Below, in pieces: positions 14,280 to 14,865 of a stretch of 14,865 bases of DNA. The stretch's first letter is position 1, and every line of letters starts with the position of its first letter. The stretch is from the NCBI GenBank assembly GCA_937891325.1, contig CALAFU010000153.1:1-14865 (forward strand), written 5' to 3'. Under the pieces are notes generated by a model. That model made no database searches. It was not told where the DNA came from and was given only the letters and a program-made list of their open reading frames with translations. The translations under genes and the position numbers were made by a program. This stretch comes from an uncultured Candidatus Melainabacteria bacterium (lineage in GTDB: Bacteria; Cyanobacteriota; Vampirovibrionia; Gastranaerophilales; Gastranaerophilaceae).

Positions 14280-14657
14280 ATGAGCAACGTAGAATCAATT
14301 TTAGAATCAATTGAAAAATTAACTTTATTAGAAGCAGCTGAATTAGTAAAAGCTATGGAAGAAAAATTCGGCGTATCAGCAGCAGCTCCAGTTGCAGTAG
14401 CAGCAGCTCCAGCAGCAGGCGCAGCAGATGCAGGCGAAGCAGCAGATGCAGAAGTTACAGTTGTATTAGCTTCAGCTGGTGCTAACAAAATCGCTGTATT
14501 AAAAGAAGTTCGTGCTATCACAGGCTTAGGCTTAAAAGAAGCTAAAGATTTAGTTGATGGTGCTCCAAAACCAGTTAAAGAAAACGTTAAGAAAGAAGAT
14601 GCAGAAGCTATCAAGAAACAACTTGAAGCAGCTGGTGCTACAGTAGAAATCAAATAG
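14280..14657 (+). CDS. rplL: 50S ribosomal protein L7/L12
   Basis: A 125-residue stalk protein that recruits translation factors such as EF-Tu and EF-G. It has an N-terminal dimerisation part (MSNVESILESIEKLTLLEAA, then ELVKAMEEKFGV), an Ala-rich hinge (about 33-57), and the C-terminal factor-binding domain (EVTVVLASAGANKIAVLKEV, GLGLKEAKDLVDGAPKPVKE). AAAGGA ends 7 bases before the ATG. It follows rplJ and ends in a strong palindromic terminator, so rpoB is not transcribed from this operon. Confidence 0.97.
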   Translation: MSNVESILESIEKLTLLEAAELVKAMEEKFGVSAAAPVAVAAAPAAGAADAGEAADAEVTVVLASAGANKIAVLKEVRAITGLGLKEAKDLVDGAPKPVKENVKKEDAEAIKKQLEAAGATVEIK

Positions 14658-14683
14658 TTTTCTAAAGTAGAAAATATTTCTTT

Positions 14684-14721
14684 AAAAGGGCGGATTTTTC
14701 AATTGAAAAATCCGCCCTTTT
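14684..14721. terminator. Bidirectional terminator after rplL, 38-bp perfect palindrome
   Basis: AAAAGGGCGGATTTTTCAA (14684-14702) is exactly complementary to the following 19 bases (14703-14721). The GC block GGGCGGA/TCCGCCC is flanked by A and T tracts, typical of a strong terminator able to work in both directions. It lies 27 bases beyond the rplL stop. Confidence 0.9.
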
Positions 14722-14805
14722 CCATTGTCATGACTAAATTGTAAACAATTGTAAAAGCATGGTTATTACACTAGCAATTAATTTTTTGATGTACTTTAAT
14801 TTTAA

Positions 14806-14826
14806 TATACTAGTATTTATAAGGGA
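14806..14826 (+). promoter_or_regulatory. -10 box and ribosome site of the last gene
   Basis: TATACT (14806-14811) is a good -10 without a convincing -35 (TTGATG at 14786-14791 gives only a 14-base spacer). AAGGGA (14821-14826) is a Shine-Dalgarno 5 bases before the ATG at 14832. Upstream, 14737-14755 holds a tandem AATTGTAAA repeat of no known role. Confidence 0.4.
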
Positions 14827-14831
14827 ATGTG

Positions 14832-14865
14832 ATGAATATTAATCCTGTAATGCCTCAAATTCAAA
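14832..14865 (+). CDS. Start of an unknown gene, cut by window end
   Basis: Eleven codons are visible: MNINPVMPQIQ. The Shine-Dalgarno AAGGGA 5 bases upstream and a TATACT -10 support a real gene. N-termini of the MNINP type recall many Gastranaerophilales proteins of unknown function, but this is a recollection and the product cannot be named from 11 residues. Confidence 0.5.
   Translation, partial: MNINPVMPQIQ

Noticed and set aside
14231..14653. 140-residue minus-strand ORF opposite rplL
   Set aside because: It is a shadow of the Ala-rich codons of L7/L12, with no independent support.

Overview
The window is AT-rich, gene-dense bacterial chromosome with no plasmid, phage or IS genes. Two features suggest a gut-type member of Gastranaerophilales/Melainabacteria (non-photosynthetic Cyanobacteriota). 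One is the cyanobacterial-like N-terminus of ribosomal protein L34 (TLEGTKAKR..VSGFRARM). The other is a prepilin of the FTLAETL..GIIGVVAALTIPNL type that is common in that group. This placement is inference from recalled families; no search was run.

Layout, left to right. proC (minus) faces away from a tightly overlapped rpmH-rnpA-unknown-rpsU group (plus), which ends in a terminator. A good promoter then leads through a very short ORF and two palindromic repeats into a type IV prepilin-like gene, ended by a 32-bp perfect palindrome. Next, on minus, is tsaD followed by a 1231-codon AsmA/TamB-like envelope gene. tsaD and obg diverge from a perfect 26-bp palindrome that holds both start codons and both -10 boxes. 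obg (plus) ends in a terminator and is followed by a cytoplasmic-looking SLT lytic transglycosylase gene. rseP (minus) and a comF-like gene (plus) diverge from a 31-bp gap. comF runs directly into a secreted TPR protein and a small unknown gene. The window closes with an L10-leader-controlled rplJ-rplL operon, a 38-bp palindromic terminator, and the first codons of another gene.

Most genes are housekeeping: proline synthesis, ribosomal proteins L34, S21, L10 and L7/L12, RNase P protein, tRNA t6A synthesis, and the ribosome-assembly GTPase Obg. A second theme is the envelope: an AsmA-like protein, the site-2 protease RseP, a lytic transglycosylase, a prepilin and a TPR lipoprotein-size secreted protein. 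This fits a diderm cell.

The most unusual content is regulatory. Two divergent gene pairs have almost no intergenic DNA, and three of those four starts lack a Shine-Dalgarno, suggesting leaderless or near-leaderless mRNAs. The prepilin start is separated by a single-nucleotide frame difference, at a T6G5 tract, from a well-placed promoter, Shine-Dalgarno and ATG. The rplJ leader carries an attenuator whose loop repeats 11 nt of the L10-leader RNA. No tRNA, rRNA, CRISPR array or insertion sequence was recognised.
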